Shown: piece after piece, positions 7,957 to 10,145 of the stretch
Position numbering within the stretch: position 1 is the stretch's first letter
Layout of the letters: each line of letters opens with the position of its first letter
DNA from: Pseudomonadota bacterium
GTDB lineage: Bacteria; Pseudomonadota; Gammaproteobacteria; Enterobacterales; Enterobacteriaceae
Assembly: GCA_023454395.1 (NCBI GenBank)
Contig: JAEYFY010000349.1
Coordinates: 1-10,145 of the forward strand
Direction of reading: 5' to 3'
Length of the DNA stretch: 10,145 nt
Notes under the pieces: generated by a model
The model's input: only the letters and a program-made list of their open reading frames with translations
Database searches by the model: none
Told to the model about the DNA's origin: nothing
Program-made: the position numbers and the translations under genes

Positions 7957-8202
7957 TTATCCTCCTGTAACAGGTGGGAAAAAGGCGATTTCATCACCAT
8001 CATTAATAACGTGAGAGCCTTGAACAAAGGATTGGTTTACCGCAGAAAGTAATTTGCCATCTTCTAATGCGAGTGACCAACGATCACCTTTAGTAATTAA
8101 GGCGTTACGTAAATCATCTACTGTGTGGTATTTACAATCTAACTCGAGAGAATCAACGCCCACTAATTCACGGACTTGAGCAAAGAAAAGAACCTTAATC
8201 AT
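7957..8202 (-). CDS. moaD: Molybdopterin synthase sulfur-carrier subunit MoaD
   Basis: An 81-residue ubiquitin-fold protein, the same length as E. coli MoaD. It begins [15 protein letters not shown] and ends [12 protein letters not shown]. The terminal Gly80-Gly81 is intact; the last glycine is adenylated by MoeB and becomes the thiocarboxylate that donates sulfur in the MoaD-MoaE complex. The middle [12 protein letters not shown] is also family-typical. Its ATG overlaps the moaC stop in an ATGA junction (8202-8199), indicating translational coupling. The final Gly codons GGA GGA also form the ribosome binding site of moaE. No MoeB gene lies in the window. Confidence 0.96.
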   Translation of the reverse strand: MIKVLFFAQVRELVGVDSLELDCKYHTVDDLRNALITKGDRWSLALEDGKLLSAVNQSFVQGSHVINDGDEIAFFPPVTGG

Positions 8203-8678
8203 GCTTCCACCTTAAAGTGACCTGATTTACCACCTGTTTTTTCTAATAAACGTACAGGTCCTATCACCATATCTTTTTGAACGGCTTTACACATATCATA
8301 AATCGTCAATGCCGCTACAGATGCCGCAGTTAATGCTTCCATCTCAACCCCTGTTTTACCCGTTAAACGGCAAACAGATTCAATGCGTACGCGGTTGGAT
8401 CCAGTGAGTGCTTCTAAACGCACTTCGACTTTAGTTAATAACAGCGGATGACATAACGGGATTAACTCCCATGTTCTTTTTGCTGCTTGAATACCTGCAA
8501 TTCTTGCAGTCGCAAATACATCACCTTTATGATGTTTACCTTCGGTGATCATGCTTAATGTTTCTGCCGACATTTCAACAAAGGCTTCAGCACGCGCTTC
8601 TCGCACTGTTTCAGCTTTAGCGCTAACATCCACCATGTGAGCTTCACCGGCAGCATTAATATGAGTTAGTTGAGACAT
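8199..8678 (-). CDS. moaC: Cyclic pyranopterin monophosphate synthase MoaC
   Basis: A 159-residue cytosolic enzyme that converts the MoaA product (3',8-cyclo-7,8-dihydro-GTP) to cyclic pyranopterin monophosphate. The N-terminus [20 protein letters not shown] is essentially that of E. coli MoaC. Active-site residues appear at E. coli numbering: Lys51 in [13 protein letters not shown], His77 in IPLCHPL, Glu112 and Glu114 in [11 protein letters not shown], Asp128 and Lys131 in [11 protein letters not shown]. The ATG at 8678 is chosen because AGGAG lies 6 bases upstream; a TTG two codons earlier abuts that site and is unsuitable. It follows moaA after 39 bases with no moaB between them, and ends in an ATGA overlap with moaD. 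Confidence 0.96.
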   Translation of the reverse strand: MSQLTHINAAGEAHMVDVSAKAETVREARAEAFVEMSAETLSMITEGKHHKGDVFATARIAGIQAAKRTWELIPLCHPLLLTKVEVRLEALTGSNRVRIESVCRLTGKTGVEMEALTAASVAALTIYDMCKAVQKDMVIGPVRLLEKTGGKSGHFKVEA

Positions 8679-8717
8679 GCACAACTCCTGAAATTAACGA
8701 AATAACAGAGCGAAAAA

Positions 8718-9698
8718 CTACCCACCAATCACAGATAAGTTCGGTGTAATACCGCTATCGCCTTGATGAAGAAAATGAGTTTCTCGTTTATGAAGAAGAC
8801 CACCTTGAATACGCTGTTGTAATGCTTCTTGTTGGCTATCATCAGCAAGCAGATCACGTAAAGGAATACCATTCTCACCAAATAGGCAAAGATGGAGATT
8901 ACCAATAGCTGAAACACGTAAACGGTTACAAGTTAAACAGAAGTCTTTTTCATAAGGCATGATAAGACCTATTTCACCTTGATAATCAGGATGGGTAAAT
9001 ACTTGAGCAGGCCCGTCACTGCGAGCGCGAGGAATTTGTAACCAACCTTCATTGAGTAAGCGCTGACGAATCACTTCACCAGACAAATGAAAGCGGTTGA
9101 ATATATCACTACCATCACCCGTTTCCATTAACTCGATAAAACGCAGTTGGATAGGTCGGTCTTTGATCCAACGAAGAAAATCAGGGAGGTTTTTATCATT
9201 CACATTGCGCATTAGCACAACGTTAACTTTTACTTTTTCGAAACCCGCAGTAAATGCAGCATCAATACCTTCCATTACTTGGCTAAATTTATCTTGTCCT
9301 GTAATAGCATGGAATTGACGAGGATCGAGGCTATCAACACTCACATTAATTGCACTTAAACCAGCATCACGCCATTGTGCAACATCTCTGGCTAAGCGAT
9401 AGCCATTGGTTGTTACTGCAATTTTTTTAATTGCCGGATTGTCTTTAATGGTTGCGATAATATCAGTAAAATCACGACGCATTGTAGGCTCCCCACCTGT
9501 TAGGCGGATCTTTTCTGTCCCTAACGCGGCAAAAGATTGTGTCAGTCTGCTGATTTCATCTAACGAAAGAAATGATTTATGACCGTTAGGCTTATAACCA
9601 TTAGGTAAGCAATAAGTACAACGGAAATTACACACGTCTGTAATTGAAAGACGTAAATAGAAAAATTTGCGGGAAAACGCATCAACGAGTTGTTGCAT
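8718..9698 (-). CDS. moaA: GTP 3',8-cyclase MoaA (radical SAM)
   Basis: A 326-residue radical S-adenosylmethionine enzyme catalysing the first step of molybdenum-cofactor synthesis, cyclisation of GTP. The N-terminal 4Fe-4S cluster motif is Cys23-x3-Cys27-x2-Cys30 in [19 protein letters not shown]. The SAM-binding [12 protein letters not shown] block and VTTNGYRL follow. The C-terminal substrate-binding cluster is Cys254-x2-Cys257-x13-Cys271 in [10 protein letters not shown] to LHLCLFG, and the conserved GG tail (SVIGG) is intact. E. coli MoaA is 329 residues. The ATG at 9698 has AAAGG 7 bases upstream and matches the family N-terminus. First gene of the operon, preceded by a molybdenum-cofactor riboswitch. 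Confidence 0.96.
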   Translation of the reverse strand: MQQLVDAFSRKFFYLRLSITDVCNFRCTYCLPNGYKPNGHKSFLSLDEISRLTQSFAALGTEKIRLTGGEPTMRRDFTDIIATIKDNPAIKKIAVTTNGYRLARDVAQWRDAGLSAINVSVDSLDPRQFHAITGQDKFSQVMEGIDAAFTAGFEKVKVNVVLMRNVNDKNLPDFLRWIKDRPIQLRFIELMETGDGSDIFNRFHLSGEVIRQRLLNEGWLQIPRARSDGPAQVFTHPDYQGEIGLIMPYEKDFCLTCNRLRVSAIGNLHLCLFGENGIPLRDLLADDSQQEALQQRIQGGLLHKRETHFLHQGDSGITPNLSVIGG

Positions 9699-9701
9699 AG
9701 T

Positions 9702-9822
9702 AACACCTTTCCAAATCGGGAGATGCTGGCATTTCTACCTTGCACCCTGGTGACTGGTTTCGTCACGGCCAGAACATCATATCTTGTAAATACATGACTT
9801 AGACATTAAGGCTAGGAGTTAA
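9702..9822 (-). ncRNA. Molybdenum-cofactor riboswitch in the moaA leader
   Basis: The leader carries the conserved core of the Moco RNA motif on the minus strand: GGCCGTGACGAAACC (9770-9756), then AGGGTGCAAGGTAGAAATGCC (split at 9748-9738 and 9737-9728), then TCTCCCGA ending at 9716. Visible helices are GTGAC/GTCAC (9767-9763 with 9754-9750) and GGTGC/GCATC (9746-9742 with 9726-9722, one G-U). AACTCCT (9820-9814) can pair with AGGTGTT (9708-9702), which contains the moaA ribosome site, as a plausible P1 that hides it. In E. coli this element lowers moa expression when the cofactor is abundant. The 5' boundary is approximate. Confidence 0.85.
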
Positions 9823-9827
9823 TCTTT

Positions 9828-9844
9828 ACCTGTTGTTCACAGGT
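9828..9844. other. Short perfect hairpin upstream of the riboswitch
   Basis: ACCTGT and ACAGGT form a perfect six-pair stem around a five-base loop, just 5' of the riboswitch on the minus strand. It may lie at the 5' end of the moaA leader or be an operator half-site pair. Function is unknown. Confidence 0.4.
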
Positions 9845-9909
9845 TTCTAATACCTATATATTTATTGTGGATTCTACCTTCTAATTTTTCAAAAAGCGAA
9901 TAATGTTTT

Positions 9910-9933
9910 CGCTATATAATTTATAATACAACG
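9910..9933. promoter_or_regulatory. Candidate ModE-molybdate binding site
   Basis: The 24-base stretch begins CGCTATAT and ends ACAACG. It has the CG-N20-CG frame and the CGnTATAT half-site that I recall for the ModE box of the E. coli modA promoter (CGTTATAT to TACATAACG), with a weaker right half. It lies about 210 bases upstream of the moaA start and upstream of the riboswitch, in keeping with ModE activation of moaA reported in E. coli. The similarity is by eye. Confidence 0.5.
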
Positions 9934-10109
9934 ACTTACGACACTTTAGTCACTCTAATAACATAAGTAAAAACGCTTTCATTGATTAAATATTAGGCTA
10001 TCAAAAGTGAAATTAAACTAGGAATGTGATGAAATCACGTCGTGATCATAGGCTTAAAATTTAATTGTGATAAATTAGCGGCAAATTTTTAAAGATGAGT
10101 AGAACAAAT
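9934..10109. other. Divergent moaA/ybhK intergenic DNA with clustered GTGAT motifs
   Basis: No gene is seen between 9823 and 10109. Near ybhK, GTGAT (10026), its complement ATCAC (10034) and GTGAT again (10042) alternate with three-base spacers, giving two overlapping 13-base palindromes; a fourth GTGAT begins at 10067. The spacing between half-sites is one base short of a CRP site. A promoter for ybhK must lie here, but no hexamer pair stands out. Confidence 0.4.
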
Positions 10110-10145
10110 ATGCGAAATCGCACGCTAAGTGATTTAGATCGTGTT
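10110..10145 (+). CDS. ybhK: YvcK/CofD-like protein YbhK, N-terminal fragment
   Basis: The last 12 codons of the window read MRNRTLSDLDRV, differing from the E. coli YbhK N-terminus (MRNRTLADLDRV) by one residue, and ybhK is also the divergent neighbour of moaA in E. coli. The family is YvcK-like (CofD/GluK fold), with roles in cell-wall and carbon metabolism in other bacteria. The start at 10110 follows homology; an in-frame ATG at 10095 is possible, and neither has a strong ribosome site. Everything after residue 12 is outside the window. Confidence 0.88.
   Translation, partial: MRNRTLSDLDRV

Noticed and set aside
7956..8027. N-terminal extension of moaE into moaD
   Set aside because: It is an open out-of-frame stretch of moaD without homology; the AGGAGG and the MoaE family start both point to 7955.
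9983..10005. FNR site from TTGAT and ATCAA near ybhK
   Set aside because: The half-sites are 13 bases apart instead of four, and the nearest correctly spaced right half (TATTA) is poor.
10025..10039. CRP site TGTGA-N5-TCAC
   Set aside because: The half-sites are separated by five bases, not six, and the right half lacks the final A.

Overview
The window is typical enterobacterial chromosome and best matches a Proteus-like member of the Morganellaceae. The base composition is clearly AT-rich, while the proteins read as close orthologues of E. coli rhlE, cecR (ybiH), ybhG, ybhF, ybhS, ybhR, ybhL, moaE, moaD, moaC, moaA and ybhK, in the same relative order as in E. coli K-12. Assignments rest on reading the translations against remembered family sequences; no database search was run.

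Layout. Positions 1-72 hold the first 24 codons of rhlE on the minus strand, with a TTG start. A 390-base AT-rich divergent intergenic region follows. It carries a 17-bp tandem repeat array inside an imperfect inverted repeat, plus two perfect palindromes. Positions 463-6209 are a compact plus-strand operon, cecR-ybhG-ybhF-ybhS-ybhR: a TetR-family regulator, a periplasmic adaptor, a double-ATPase ABC protein and two ABC-2 permeases, together a drug or cation exporter. Positions 6275-6495 hold the two ends of an otherwise deleted AAA/SMC-like ATPase gene. A strong bidirectional terminator (6505-6547) separates this from the minus-strand gene ybhL (6589-7299), a Bax-inhibitor-1-like membrane protein.

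Positions 7494-9698 are the minus-strand molybdopterin operon moaA-moaC-moaD-moaE, lacking the moaB that sits between moaA and moaC in E. coli. MoaA and MoaC make cyclic pyranopterin monophosphate from GTP, and the MoaD/MoaE synthase adds the dithiolene sulfurs. The moaA leader contains a clear molybdenum-cofactor riboswitch (about 9702-9822), and a ModE-like box lies further upstream (9910-9933). At the right edge ybhK (YvcK/CofD-like) starts at 10110 on the plus strand and runs out of the window.

I found no convincing new multi-gene system. The points most worth a second look are the decayed ATPase in the gap where E. coli has ybhM-ybhQ, the repeat array and palindromes in front of cecR, the lopsided ATP sites of YbhF, the overlap of the moaE ribosome binding site with the catalytic Gly-Gly codons of moaD, and the stacked control elements upstream of moaA.
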